Source: CAWDVR01 sp044869805 (GTDB lineage: Bacteria > Acidobacteriota > Thermoanaerobaculia > Multivoradales > SZUA-115). From it: a stretch of DNA of 64,000 nucleotides. Positions 16,083-24,760 of this stretch are shown in pieces. Under the pieces are notes generated by a model. The model saw only the letters and a program-made list of their open reading frames with translations, searched no databases and had not been told where the DNA came from. Position 1 is the first letter of the stretch. The number at the start of each line of letters is the position of its first letter. Location: positions 1 to 64,000 of the forward strand of contig JBIOXV010000149.1 in assembly GCA_044869805.1 (NCBI GenBank), in the 5' to 3' direction. The translations under genes and the position numbers were made by a program.

Positions 16083-16494
16083 CTTGTTCTCCTCTTGCTT
16101 CGAACCTTGATTTGGTCACGCGAGCAGTTGACGCGCTCGCGCCGCGTGACGGAAGCCCCCAGGAGCAAGGGAAGTGCCAGTGGAAAGGCACGAAAGGCGG
16201 CGCACGCCGGAAGGCGTTGCGTATCGCCCCAGCACGGATTGCCGGCAGGCAGGGGGGAGAAGAGAGCTGGCTCGCCGCGAGCCTAGTTAAACGGTCAGGG
16301 CTCGCCGGCGATTCTGGCCTCCCGAGAGTGGCGGGGGCTGTCCGGGAGTCCGTGCCGCTATCAAGTGCCCGGAGGGCGCCCCCTTGGGGAAATAGTGGGA
16401 AGCACCTAGGTCGAAGTCTTCTTGCGTGAATGCGCGCCCCAGGAACCGGTAGGCTCACCGCTGCCATGCTCTCCCATCGCAGGCTCGAGGCCCC
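16083..16494. other. Gene-free 412-base region between divergent genes
   Basis: It holds the 5' regions of the LPxTA protein (minus) and the CHAT protein (plus). The only sizeable open frame, 16112-16429 plus, has no ribosome-binding site and an arbitrary composition. I see no RNA gene, no convincing sigma-70 or sigma-54 promoter, and no strong hairpin. Confidence 0.5.
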
Positions 16495-19323
16495 ATGAGC
16501 GGCGAGCACCACGCCCGCCTGCTCGCCCTGCTCGAGGGTGAGGATTCACCAGGTCCCGGCGACCTCAAGGCCCTGGCGGAGCCGGCGTTCGCCGAGGCGG
16601 CGGGTGCGCGGCTGCTGGAGCTGGCGCGCCTCGCCACACCGAGCGCAGAACGCCTGCTGGTGATCCTCGAGAAGTTGGTGCGCCACGTGCCTGCCCCCTG
16701 GCTCGGCGCCCGCCTGGCCCGCGAACGGGCCAACCTGGTGTATCTCCGCGGCCGGTATGGGGAGGCCTTGAGCGGCTACGGCGAGGCCCTCGATCGCTAC
16801 CGAGCGCTGGGCGACGACCTCGAAGCGGCGATCACCGAGAGCACCAGCACCCAGTCGCTGGCCCTGCTCGGGCGCTACCAGCAGGCCCACGCGGCCGCCG
16901 CCCGCGCCCGGGCGGCGTTTCTGCACAGCGGTGCCGAGCGCCGCCTGGCGCAGCTCGACGTCAACGAGGGCAACATCTTCTTTCGCCAGGACCGCTTCGA
17001 GGAGGCCCTGGCTTGCTACCAGCGTGCTTGGCCAACCCTCGAACGCGACGGCAGCGCCCTCGACCACGTGGCCGCGCTCTCCAACCTCGCCGTGACCCTG
17101 ACCTCGCTCGGTGAGTTCCAGGAGGCCGAAGGCTGCTACCTCAAGGCGCGGGCGCGGGCCGCGGACAGCGGTTTCGCCCAGCTGGTCGCCCAGGCGGACT
17201 ACAACGTGGCCTACCTCTACTTTCTGCGCGGCGAGTACGCCCGCGCGCTCGCCGAGTACGCCGACGCCTACGATGCCGCAGTCGCCAGCGGCGACGGCTA
17301 TCACGCCGCGCTCTGCGACCTCGACCGCGCCGAGGTGGCCTTGGAGCTCAACCTGGGCGAGCGAGGGCTCGCCTTCGCCCGCCGCGCCGAGCCAGAGTTT
17401 CGCGCCCTGGGCCTGACCTACGAGGGTGCCAAGGCCCTGGCGTTCGCCGCCGTGGCGGCGACCCTCCGCCGCGAGCATGCGCTCGCCGACTCGCTCTTCG
17501 CCGCCGCGCGCTCCGACTTCGCCGCCGATGGCAACCGGGTGTGGCCGGGCTTGATCGATCTCTACCGGGCCGCCAGCTACTGCGAGCAGGGCCGGTGGGC
17601 TGAAGCCCGGCGTCTGGCGAGCCAGGCCGCCACCCTCTTCACCGCCGTCGCCCTGCCCAGAAAGGCCGACTGGGCGACCCTGCTCGAAGCGCGTCTCGAC
17701 CTCGCCATGGACCACCCCCAGGCGGCACTGGCACGGCTCCATCGCCTGGGCGAACGCCGGGGTACTGAGCTTTCTCCCCTCGATGGCTTCCACCTCGCCT
17801 TCCTCGAAGGGGAGGCCCGGCTGGCCCTGGGCGAGCCCCGAGCGGCGGTAACCGCGTTCGAGCAGGCGGCTTCGAGGCTCGAGGAGATTCGCGGTGGTCT
17901 CGACCGCGAAGAGCTCAAGATCGCCTTTCAGCGAGACAAGGCGGTCGTTTTCGAGCGGCTCTTCGCGCTCTCTTACGAGTGCTCGGCGGTTGACCTCTCC
18001 TACCTGGCGACCCAGCGGGCCAAGTCCAGGGTCTTGCTCGACGGCCTCTCCGCCCGCCTGGGAGTGGAGGCCGTCGGTGCCGACGGCGTGAGCGAGCTGG
18101 TGGCGCGCCTGCACCACTTCCGCGGCGATCTCGCCGGCCTCGAGCGCCAGCGCGAGCGCCTGGAGCTCGAGGCTCTGCTGCCATCGCCGGAGCGCCAGCA
18201 GGGCCTCGCGCGGCGCGCCCGCGAGCGCCAGACCGCGCTCGAGCGGGCCCTGGCCGAGGCCACCGCCAGCCCGGGGAGCAGCTCGCTGGGCCGACCGGCG
18301 ACCGCCGCCGAGGTGGCTGGCACGCTCGGCGAGGGCGAGCTGGTGCTCGAGCTCTACGAGGCTGATGGCGAGCTCTTCGCGGCCCTGCTCGGCAGGGATG
18401 GACGAGAGATCCGCGCCCTCGGTCCGGCCAGCCATCTGGTGCGGCCGCTGCGGCTGCTGCGCTTCCAGCTGTCGAAGTTCCGCCTCGGCGAGCGCTACAC
18501 CTCCCGTCTCGAGTCGGTGCTCGAGGCCGCCGTGCGGCGCCATTTGGCCGAGCTGGGAGAGGCCCTGTTCGAGCCTCTCGAGGGCCATCTCAGGGGCGCC
18601 CGCCGCTTGGTGATCGCACCGCATGGTTTCCTCCATGCCATCCCCTTCGCCGCCCTCGAAACCCGTGGCGGCACCTTGGTCGAGCGCTTCGAGCTCGCGC
18701 ACGCCCCCAGCGGCACCCTGCTCGCTCGCCTGCGCCAGCGCCCCGCGCTGCCGGCCGCCGAGGTCTCGTCCCTGGTGGTCGGGGTTCCGGCACCCGGCCT
18801 GCCACAGATCGCCGCCGAGGTCGAGAGAGTCGCTGCGACCCTGCCGGGGGCGCTTTGCCTCCTCGGGCCCGAGGCCACCGTCGCCCGCGTCACCGCGGAG
18901 GCCCCCCGACACCGGATCATCCACCTCTGCGGTCACGGTACCTTCGCCAGCCGCGACCCCCTGGCCTCGGCCATCCATCTGGCGGATGGCCCGCTCGATG
19001 TCCCGGCCCTGGAGCGGCTTTCCCTCAGGGCCGAGCTGGTGACGCTCTCCGGTTGCGGCACCGGCCTCGCCGTGGTCGAGCCGGGAGATGAGCTCCTGGG
19101 TCTGCAACGGGCTCTGCTGCTCGCGGGCGCGCGCAGCATGCTGGTGACCCTCTGGGATGCGCACGACGACAGCGCCGCAGCCCTGATGGCCGCCTTCTAC
19201 ACCGCCTGGAGGGGGGGAAGGTCCCGCGCTGCGGCCCTCAGGGAAGCTCAGCTCGGCCTCTGCCGCGAGCGCCCCCACCCCTACTTCTGGGCGCCGTTCG
19301 TGCTGGTCGGCGAGCCGGGGTGA
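16495..19323 (+). CDS. CHAT-domain protease with TPR array
   Basis: 942 residues. TPR-type helical repeats run from about residue 60 to 470 (LVYLRGRYGEALSGYGEAL, FFRQDRFEEALACYQRAW and similar), followed by a helical linker and a CHAT (caspase-like) domain from about 620 to the end. The catalytic dyad is intact: His814 in HLCGHGTF and Cys854 in LSGCGTGL; the C-terminal PYFWAPFVLVGEPG is typical. No signal peptide or membrane helix, so cytoplasmic. It is followed by a zinc-finger gene and a secreted subtilisin gene. CHAT proteins cut specific partner proteins; the TPR part probably binds the trigger or substrate. Partner here unknown. Confidence 0.93.
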   Translation: MSGEHHARLLALLEGEDSPGPGDLKALAEPAFAEAAGARLLELARLATPSAERLLVILEKLVRHVPAPWLGARLARERANLVYLRGRYGEALSGYGEALDRYRALGDDLEAAITESTSTQSLALLGRYQQAHAAAARARAAFLHSGAERRLAQLDVNEGNIFFRQDRFEEALACYQRAWPTLERDGSALDHVAALSNLAVTLTSLGEFQEAEGCYLKARARAADSGFAQLVAQADYNVAYLYFLRGEYARALAEYADAYDAAVASGDGYHAALCDLDRAEVALELNLGERGLAFARRAEPEFRALGLTYEGAKALAFAAVAATLRREHALADSLFAAARSDFAADGNRVWPGLIDLYRAASYCEQGRWAEARRLASQAATLFTAVALPRKADWATLLEARLDLAMDHPQAALARLHRLGERRGTELSPLDGFHLAFLEGEARLALGEPRAAVTAFEQAASRLEEIRGGLDREELKIAFQRDKAVVFERLFALSYECSAVDLSYLATQRAKSRVLLDGLSARLGVEAVGADGVSELVARLHHFRGDLAGLERQRERLELEALLPSPERQQGLARRARERQTALERALAEATASPGSSSLGRPATAAEVAGTLGEGELVLELYEADGELFAALLGRDGREIRALGPASHLVRPLRLLRFQLSKFRLGERYTSRLESVLEAAVRRHLAELGEALFEPLEGHLRGARRLVIAPHGFLHAIPFAALETRGGTLVERFELAHAPSGTLLARLRQRPALPAAEVSSLVVGVPAPGLPQIAAEVERVAATLPGALCLLGPEATVARVTAEAPRHRIIHLCGHGTFASRDPLASAIHLADGPLDVPALERLSLRAELVTLSGCGTGLAVVEPGDELLGLQRALLLAGARSMLVTLWDAHDDSAAALMAAFYTAWRGGRSRAAALREAQLGLCRERPHPYFWAPFVLVGEPG

Positions 19324-19428
19324 GCGAGCGACCGCGAGTCGGACCCTGCCTATATCATCTCGGCAGGCCGCGAACCCTAAGAGAGCGAGAACAGCCAGCA
19401 GCTCAGTGACGCTCCAGGAGCCGACCCC

Positions 19429-20145
19429 ATGAAGCACTTTTCACTCTCTGACTGGGTCGATTTCGTCCGCGAAACGGCATTGCCAGCCCGGCAGCTTGAG
19501 ATGCAGCGGCATCTCGAGGGCGGTTGCGCGCCCTGCGGCCGGCTGGCCGCCCTCTTTGCCGAGGTGCGCGACACCGCCCGGCTCGACCTCGCGGACCCGG
19601 TACCCGCCGAGCTCGTCGCCCACGTCCGGGCGCTGTTTCGCCAGCGGTTCCGCAGGCCGGAGCCGGCACCCTCCGTCCTTTCGTGGCTGCGGCAATCGTT
19701 CGATTCCTTGCTCGCTCCGGCGCCGGCCTTCGCCCGCTCGGCCGAGCCGCAGAGCTGGCAGGGCCTCTACGAGAATCAGCAATGGCTGGTCGACCTGCGC
19801 GCCGACCGCTATCTGCGCCGTCCCCGCCTGAGCCTGGTCGGGCAGCTCGCCGATCCGCGTAACCCGGCCCGCTCTCTGGCCGGCGCCATGGTCGAGATCC
19901 GCCGCGACGGCCGGCTGGAGGGCGTAACGATGACTCTGCCGGGCGGCGAGTTCGAGCTCGAGGTGGCGTCCCCTGGCGAGCTCGAGCTCAGAATCAGCAC
20001 CGGCGAAGGCGACCCACTGGGAGTCGCGTTGGGCGACCTGTCGGCACGGCTCGACGCCGTCTTCAAGGCCGCGGCTGACGCCGTCTCGGGGACCAAGCTC
20101 GCGCCGCCAGGGCGGAGCGGAAACGATCAGAAGGAGTCGCCATGA
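19429..20145 (+). CDS. Zinc-finger (anti-sigma-like) protein with C-terminal beta-sandwich
   Basis: 238 residues. The N-terminal helix-turn part contains HLEGGCAPC (HxxxCxxC), the mark of zf-HC2 anti-sigma factors. No membrane helix follows. After an Ala/Pro linker, residues about 125-200 look like a carboxypeptidase-regulatory or Cna-B-like beta-sandwich (AGAMVEIRRDGRLEGVTMTL). No sigma factor gene is adjacent, so partner and role are unknown. Start ATG 19429 is preceded by CCAGGAG at proper spacing; the stop overlaps the subtilisin start as ATGA, tying the two genes together. Confidence 0.7.
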   Translation: MKHFSLSDWVDFVRETALPARQLEMQRHLEGGCAPCGRLAALFAEVRDTARLDLADPVPAELVAHVRALFRQRFRRPEPAPSVLSWLRQSFDSLLAPAPAFARSAEPQSWQGLYENQQWLVDLRADRYLRRPRLSLVGQLADPRNPARSLAGAMVEIRRDGRLEGVTMTLPGGEFELEVASPGELELRISTGEGDPLGVALGDLSARLDAVFKAAADAVSGTKLAPPGRSGNDQKESP

Positions 20146-21494
20146 AGTCCCGTGCTCTCTTGCTGTGTCTCGCTCTCGCCGCGGCCACCTTCGCGGCGCC
20201 TGGCGTGCAGGCCGACGACGAGTACCTGCTGCGGGTGGTCCCCGGCACCATCGGCGACCTCGAGGATCGCCTGGACCTCGAGGTCGAGAGCGCGGTCGGG
20301 GACCCCGACGGGGCGCTTTTCGTCGTCGAGATCGAGGACGACGAGGGGCCGTCTCTCGACCAGGTGCTGGCGGACCCGGACGTGGTCGCTGTCGAGGCGG
20401 TGGTCGAGCTGGACCTGGCGAGCATCGGCCACTTCGCCCCCACCGGCGCCGACCCGGCCGCGGTCGAACCCGCGCTGGCCGACCCGTCCATCCGGCCCCT
20501 CGCCGGGACCGACGCCTGGGTGGGCTATCTCGACCAGCTGGCCTTCGAGCAAATCGACCTGGCGGACGCCGCTCCCTTCACCGGTGCCGGGCAGCGCATC
20601 GCCATCATCGACTCCGGCATCGACCCCAACCACCCCCTCCTCGCGCCGGCCCTTCTGCCGGGCTACGATTTCGTGCTCGATCGGCCGGGGGCGAGCGAGC
20701 TCGAGGACGTGAGCTCGTCGATCGTCGACGCCCTGGTGGCGGGAAGCGGCGAGCTCGGCCAGTCGACGGTGGCGATTCTGGGCCAGTCGACGGTCGCCAT
20801 TCTCGGCCAGTCCACAGTGGCGATTCTGGGTCAGTCGACGGTCGCCATCCTGGGCGGCCTGCCGCCGACGTTCGGCCACGGCACCATGGTCGCCGGTCTG
20901 GTGCGCCGGGTGGCGCCGGAGGCGGACATCCTGCCCTTGAAGGTGTTCACGGCCCAGGGCGTGACGACCACCGCCTGGCTGGTCCGGGCGGTTTACCATG
21001 CCCTCGACCAGGGCGCCACAGTGCTCAATCTGAGCTTCACCTTGAGCGCCGACTCTGCCGAGCTGGCCCAGGCCTTGAGCGTAGCGCGAGCGCGGGGGGT
21101 GAGCGTGGTCGCCGCCGCTGGCAACGCGGCCAGCAGTGATCCCACGATGCCCGCCGTCTGGCCAGGAGTGATCGGCGTCGCCTCGGTGGGCCTGGGGGAC
21201 ACCCGCAGCCCGTTCTCTAACCACGGCGACGATTTCGTCGACTTGGCGGCGCCCGGCGAAGGCCTGATCACCACCTTCCCCGGCGGTGGCTATGCCGCGG
21301 CTTGGGGCACTTCGTTCAGCGCCCCGGTGGTTTCGGGCTCGGCGGCCCTGGCCCAGAGCCAGCTGCCGGAGCTCGCCGGCACCCCGGCCATGATCGATGC
21401 GGTCGAGGAGCGGCTGCGCCGCGCCCTGCCCCTGCCGGGCTACGGGCTGGGAGCCGGCCGGCTGGACCTCGAGGAAGCCCTGGCGGTGCCGTGA
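20142..21494 (+). CDS. Secreted subtilisin-family (S8) serine peptidase with octapeptide repeats
   Basis: 450 residues. Signal peptide MKSRALLLCLALAAATFA, an N-terminal propeptide-like region to about 125, then a peptidase S8 domain with intact triad: Asp157 (IIDSGIDPNHP), His246 (FGHGTMVAG) and Ser391 (GTSFSAPVVSG). Between Asp and His, residues 206-237 are four tandem GQSTVAIL repeats, an insertion not usual for the family. It ends soon after the catalytic domain with no anchor, so it is probably periplasmic or secreted. It overlaps the zinc-finger gene (ATGA) and the HD-GYP remnant (GTGA). Confidence 0.93.
   Translation: MKSRALLLCLALAAATFAAPGVQADDEYLLRVVPGTIGDLEDRLDLEVESAVGDPDGALFVVEIEDDEGPSLDQVLADPDVVAVEAVVELDLASIGHFAPTGADPAAVEPALADPSIRPLAGTDAWVGYLDQLAFEQIDLADAAPFTGAGQRIAIIDSGIDPNHPLLAPALLPGYDFVLDRPGASELEDVSSSIVDALVAGSGELGQSTVAILGQSTVAILGQSTVAILGQSTVAILGGLPPTFGHGTMVAGLVRRVAPEADILPLKVFTAQGVTTTAWLVRAVYHALDQGATVLNLSFTLSADSAELAQALSVARARGVSVVAAAGNAASSDPTMPAVWPGVIGVASVGLGDTRSPFSNHGDDFVDLAAPGEGLITTFPGGGYAAAWGTSFSAPVVSGSAALAQSQLPELAGTPAMIDAVEERLRRALPLPGYGLGAGRLDLEEALAVP
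20757..20852 (+). repeat. Four in-frame 24-bp tandem repeats (GQSTVAIL) in the subtilisin gene
   Basis: Four 24-base units encode identical GQSTVAIL octapeptides while differing at several third-codon positions (for example TCGACGGTG versus TCCACAGTG), so selection acts on the peptide and the array is not a very recent slippage product. The repeat sits between the catalytic Asp and His of the S8 domain. Alternating small, polar and hydrophobic residues suggest a stacked beta structure. Confidence 0.95.
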
Positions 21495-21751
21495 GCAGCC
21501 GCGGAGCCGCCGGCCTCGGTGGCAGCTGGCGCCACGAGGCCGAGCTTCGGCGCCTGAAGCTCGCCTCCGCCACGGCGCTCGCCCGCCTGATCGAGCTCAA
21601 GGATCTGCGCACCGCCGAGCACACCGAGCGGGTGGCGGAGTGGGCGGTGCGGCTGGATACCATGCCGGGCTTCGGGCGCGCCGCCCTCTACGTTCTCCAT
21701 CACCACGAGCGCTTCGACGGCGGCGGTTATCCCGTCTGCCTTAGAACCTAA
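21491..21751 (+). pseudogene. HD-GYP phosphodiesterase remnant with internal deletion
   Basis: An 86-residue frame from GTG 21491, overlapping the subtilisin stop. It begins like an HD-GYP domain (LIELKDLRTAEHTERVAEWAVRL), then jumps directly to PGFGRAALYVLHHHERFDGGGYP, which is the GYP motif region. The HD metal motif and about 80 residues between them are missing, and everything after GYP is gone. It cannot be an active cyclic-di-GMP phosphodiesterase. The last 11 bases overlap the end of the convergent porin gene. It marks a deletion scar at the end of the CHAT-subtilisin unit. Confidence 0.8.
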
Positions 21752-22919
21752 CCTGCCCCTGCACGCGCAGCTCCTGGCGCCTGCCGGGGGCCCCGCCGAG
21801 CTCGACCTCTCGGTAGTCCGCTTGCACCTTGAGGTCGTGCTCGCGGAGGTAGTAGCCGAGGCCCAGGCCTTGCTCCTGTCGGCGGTCGCCCGCGGCCTCG
21901 TCGTCGGGGTCGAGCTCGGCCAGCCGCGCCGAGAGCTCCAGGTGCCGCTTCCAGACGAAGAAGCCCAGCTGGAGCTGAGCGCCGGAGCCGTCGATCCGCG
22001 GTCCTCGATTCAAGCGCTGCTCGCGGGCGAAGGTTTCGACGAAAGCGAAGAGCCCCCGCCACTTGAGCGTGGCGTCGAGGGCGAAGGTCGTCGCTTCGAG
22101 CGTACCCCGGCGCACCGCGCGGCCGTCGTTCCTCTCGAAGCCGCCGGCCAGGGCCAGGAGCGGTGGCCCCGCCTGCCACTGGAAGTCTCCCTCTTCGTAC
22201 TTCACCTTGCCGAACGGTTGGTAGACCAGGCGCAGGTTCGTCTGGTAGCGGTCGGCCGCGTTGTCGAGCTCGTTCTTCCCCTGGCCGTTGAACACCCCGG
22301 CGAAGTACTCGAGCCTCCAGTCCGGCACCCAACCCCACACCATCACGCCGACGTCCCGCCCGCCTGCGAATTCGTCGGTGACCAGCGAACGGTCCACCAT
22401 GCCCTGCTTGCCGGCGGAGGTCAGCTCCTGGCGGCCGAAGGGGGTCTTGAACTGGCCCAGCCGCAGCTGTGCCCGCTCGTCCCCCGACAGATCCCAGTTG
22501 AGAAACAGATCCTGGACCGTCTCCCTGAGCTCGATCCGATCCGGGGCGGCACCGCCGGAGTCCAGGTCGGAAAGCCCCGAGAGATCCAGCTCTTTCCAGT
22601 CCACCTGGGCCTCGAAGGTCAACCGCTCGGAGAACAGCCAGCCTGAGAGCTCAGAGCGGGCCCGGCGCAGCTCGGTGGTGTTGCGGCTCTCGTCGCCCTG
22701 CTGCTCGGTCTGCGTCCACAGGCCCTGGAGGGTGTTTTTGAGCGCCAGGTCGGCGCGGCGAAGGCTGATCCGTAGCTGCCAGCCTTCGTAGCGGGCGGCG
22801 GGTTTCTTCACCGTCCGCGGTTGGGACGCTGGCGCGGGCGCCGCGGCGAGGGATGGGGCGAGGGCGGCAAGCGCGGCCAGGACCAGGGCCGCGTGCTGGA
22901 TGGAGCGCTGACTCCACAT
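21741..22919 (-). CDS. Phosphate-selective-type porin (OprO/OprP family)
   Basis: 392 residues. Signal peptide MWSQRSIQHAALVLAALAAL, then a beta-barrel ending in aromatic Phe (RVQGQVRF). The blocks RLGQFKTPFGRQELTSAG and YFAGVFNGQGKNE are characteristic of the OprO/OprP (porin O/P) family, which pass phosphate or polyphosphate through the outer membrane. ATG 22919 was chosen over upstream starts because of the GAGGAGGAG ribosome-binding site just before it and the signal peptide directly after. It is the last gene of the polyphosphate operon; anion selectivity is inferred from the family and the company it keeps. Confidence 0.88.
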   Translation of the reverse strand: MWSQRSIQHAALVLAALAALAPSLAAAPAPASQPRTVKKPAARYEGWQLRISLRRADLALKNTLQGLWTQTEQQGDESRNTTELRRARSELSGWLFSERLTFEAQVDWKELDLSGLSDLDSGGAAPDRIELRETVQDLFLNWDLSGDERAQLRLGQFKTPFGRQELTSAGKQGMVDRSLVTDEFAGGRDVGVMVWGWVPDWRLEYFAGVFNGQGKNELDNAADRYQTNLRLVYQPFGKVKYEEGDFQWQAGPPLLALAGGFERNDGRAVRRGTLEATTFALDATLKWRGLFAFVETFAREQRLNRGPRIDGSGAQLQLGFFVWKRHLELSARLAELDPDDEAAGDRRQEQGLGLGYYLREHDLKVQADYREVELGGAPGRRQELRVQGQVRF

Positions 22920-22956
22920 GGTCGATCTCCTCCTCTCAAGGCGGGGTGTGTCGAGC

Positions 22957-24060
22957 TCAGCGACTGACCACGGCGCCGGTGGCGAGCGGGATCTGCCAGT
23001 AGTAGGCCGAGCCGTCGGTGACGACGAGCAGGAAGTGACGGCGAAAGCGCTGCTGCACGCCGCACACGCCCTCGGGCTTGAGCTCCACCTCGTCGATGTG
23101 GTGAGGAAACTCGAGCAGCCGAACGGCCGGCTCGCCCTCCTCCCCCGACCAGCGCCACAGCGCGAAGCGGTTCCTGCCGGCGGAGCCCGGCGCGGCGGCG
23201 CCGACCCCCCCGGTGAGCAGCACGAAGCCGCCCCCAACGGGATCCGGAGCCAGGCTGCGCAGACCGAAGCCGCGGATGCCGGGGATCGGGATCAGCTCGT
23301 GGTCGAAGTGCAGCTCGAAACGCTCGCCCGTTGCCGAGACCCGCGCCGGCACCACCAGGGGGTGGCCGTCGAGCAGGGGCCCGCGCAGGCCGATGAGCAG
23401 GCGGGAGCGAGCCACATCCCAGGCCAGGCCCTCGATGTTCAGGCCGCCCTCGTCGCTCGGGCGGCCGGCGACCGCGGCGAGCGCGGGGTAGCGGGCCTCG
23501 AGGCGCGGTTTCAGATCCTTGACCTCGCCTGCCGCTTCGAGGCCCGTGGCGTCCGAAGCGGGGGCGGTGAAGCGCAGCCGCAGCAGGGTGCTCGGGCGCT
23601 CGCTCCGATCCCGTTTCAGCGCGTGGGAGGAGATGGCGAAGAGATAGCGACCGTCCGTGGCCAGGCCTTCGCCGTCGTTCAAGTCAACGCCCGGCGGCAG
23701 CGCCAGCGGCTGAGGCTGGCCGTCGCTGTCATGGGCCGAGCCGGGCCGCCAGAGGAACAGCCGCCGGTCTTCGTCGTCCGCCACCAGAAGCACCCGCTCG
23801 CCGCCCGGCCAGGGCGCGACGTCGGAGAAGCCCAGCGGCCACGCCAGCTTTCCGAGCTGCGCCGGCACCCGCGCCGGCCCCAGCCGCAGGTCGCCGGGCG
23901 CAGAAGCCACCGGGTCCTCGTGCCGGCGGGAGCGCAGGTCGAAGCCGCAGGCCACCGCCGCCGCCACCACCACCAGCCAGGCAACGAGAAGCAAGCGCGT
24001 GCCTCGAGCCATCGTCAGTTCCGGCGACAGGCACCCTTTGAGCCGCCCGAACCCCTTCAT
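22957..24060 (-). CDS. DUF3616-like exported protein
   Basis: 367 residues from ATG 24060, chosen because GGAGGAGTG lies 5 bases before it, overlapping the end of the DUF4956 gene; an internal ATG at 24012 has no such site. A membrane or signal helix is at about 18-40 (LLLVAWLVVVAAAVACGF). The rest looks like a beta-propeller with the DUF3616 signature SDVAPWPGGERVLLVADDED. I know no biochemical role for this family. Its position between DUF4956 and the porin suggests an extracytoplasmic part in phosphate or polyphosphate handling, by association only. Confidence 0.75.
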   Translation of the reverse strand: MKGFGRLKGCLSPELTMARGTRLLLVAWLVVVAAAVACGFDLRSRRHEDPVASAPGDLRLGPARVPAQLGKLAWPLGFSDVAPWPGGERVLLVADDEDRRLFLWRPGSAHDSDGQPQPLALPPGVDLNDGEGLATDGRYLFAISSHALKRDRSERPSTLLRLRFTAPASDATGLEAAGEVKDLKPRLEARYPALAAVAGRPSDEGGLNIEGLAWDVARSRLLIGLRGPLLDGHPLVVPARVSATGERFELHFDHELIPIPGIRGFGLRSLAPDPVGGGFVLLTGGVGAAAPGSAGRNRFALWRWSGEEGEPAVRLLEFPHHIDEVELKPEGVCGVQQRFRRHFLLVVTDGSAYYWQIPLATGAVVSR

Positions 24061-24061
24061 C

Positions 24062-24748
24062 TCACCACTCCTCCGCGCCCGGCTCGAGCACCAGCGTGGC
24101 CTGCGTCGCTCCGGCAAGCGCGCCGACCGTCTGCTGGAACGACTCCCGCTGGCGCGGATCGACCAGGCGCACGCGGTAGCTGTACTCCGACGGGCGGCTC
24201 TCATCCCCTTCCCGGAGCGCCACCAGCTCGAACGTGCGACAGAGGCGCCCGAGCAGAGGCTCGAGCGAGCCTGGCAACTGCGGCGAACCGAAGACTCGGA
24301 GAATGCCGGTGTCGGCATGGCGAGTGCCGAAGCCGGTGGCTTGCAGGAGCGCCGCCGCGGCACCGATCAAGAGCACCCCGCCCAGGGCCACGGTGTACTG
24401 GTGAGCACCGACGGCGATGCCGATGGCGAGCCCCAAGAAGATGAAGGTGGTATCGCGGGCGTCGCGCATCACGGTGCGGAAGCGGATGATGGCCAGAGCA
24501 CCCACCAAGCCGAAGGCGCGAGCCACGCTGTCGCCCACTACCAGCATCACCATCGCGACGATCATCGAGAGCAGCACCAGGCTATGCACCAGGTTGCGGG
24601 AGTAGGAGAGGCCACGGTGGGTCTTGGTGTAGAGCCAGGCGACGGCCTGGCCGAGGACGAAGGCCAGCGCCAGATCCAGGGCGACGACCCAGAAGGTGAG
24701 TCCGGAACGATTCGGCCCCAGCGCGCCGAGCTCCGATAGAAAGTCCAT
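24062..24748 (-). CDS. DUF4956 membrane protein
   Basis: 228 residues. Four membrane helices in the first 150 residues (FWVVALDLALAFVLGQAVAW, LVHSLVLLSMIVAMVMLVVG and two more), with the conserved loop GALAIIRFRTVMRDARDT between helix two and three, the hallmark of DUF4956. A soluble C-terminal domain of about 75 residues follows. DUF4956 genes commonly sit beside VTC-domain genes, as here. It is a good candidate for a membrane channel that works with the polymerase, comparable in role to the membrane part of yeast VTC; that is inference. Confidence 0.88.
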   Translation of the reverse strand: MDFLSELGALGPNRSGLTFWVVALDLALAFVLGQAVAWLYTKTHRGLSYSRNLVHSLVLLSMIVAMVMLVVGDSVARAFGLVGALAIIRFRTVMRDARDTTFIFLGLAIGIAVGAHQYTVALGGVLLIGAAAALLQATGFGTRHADTGILRVFGSPQLPGSLEPLLGRLCRTFELVALREGDESRPSEYSYRVRLVDPRQRESFQQTVGALAGATQATLVLEPGAEEW

Positions 24749-24760
24749 CGCAGGTCTCCT

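Noticed and set aside
16112..16429. 105-codon frame in the gap before the CHAT gene
   Set aside because: No ribosome-binding site, arbitrary composition and no motif.
20757..20852. Repeat array considered as a CRISPR-like or minisatellite locus
   Set aside because: The units are in frame, without spacers, and encode the same octapeptide inside an intact protease gene.
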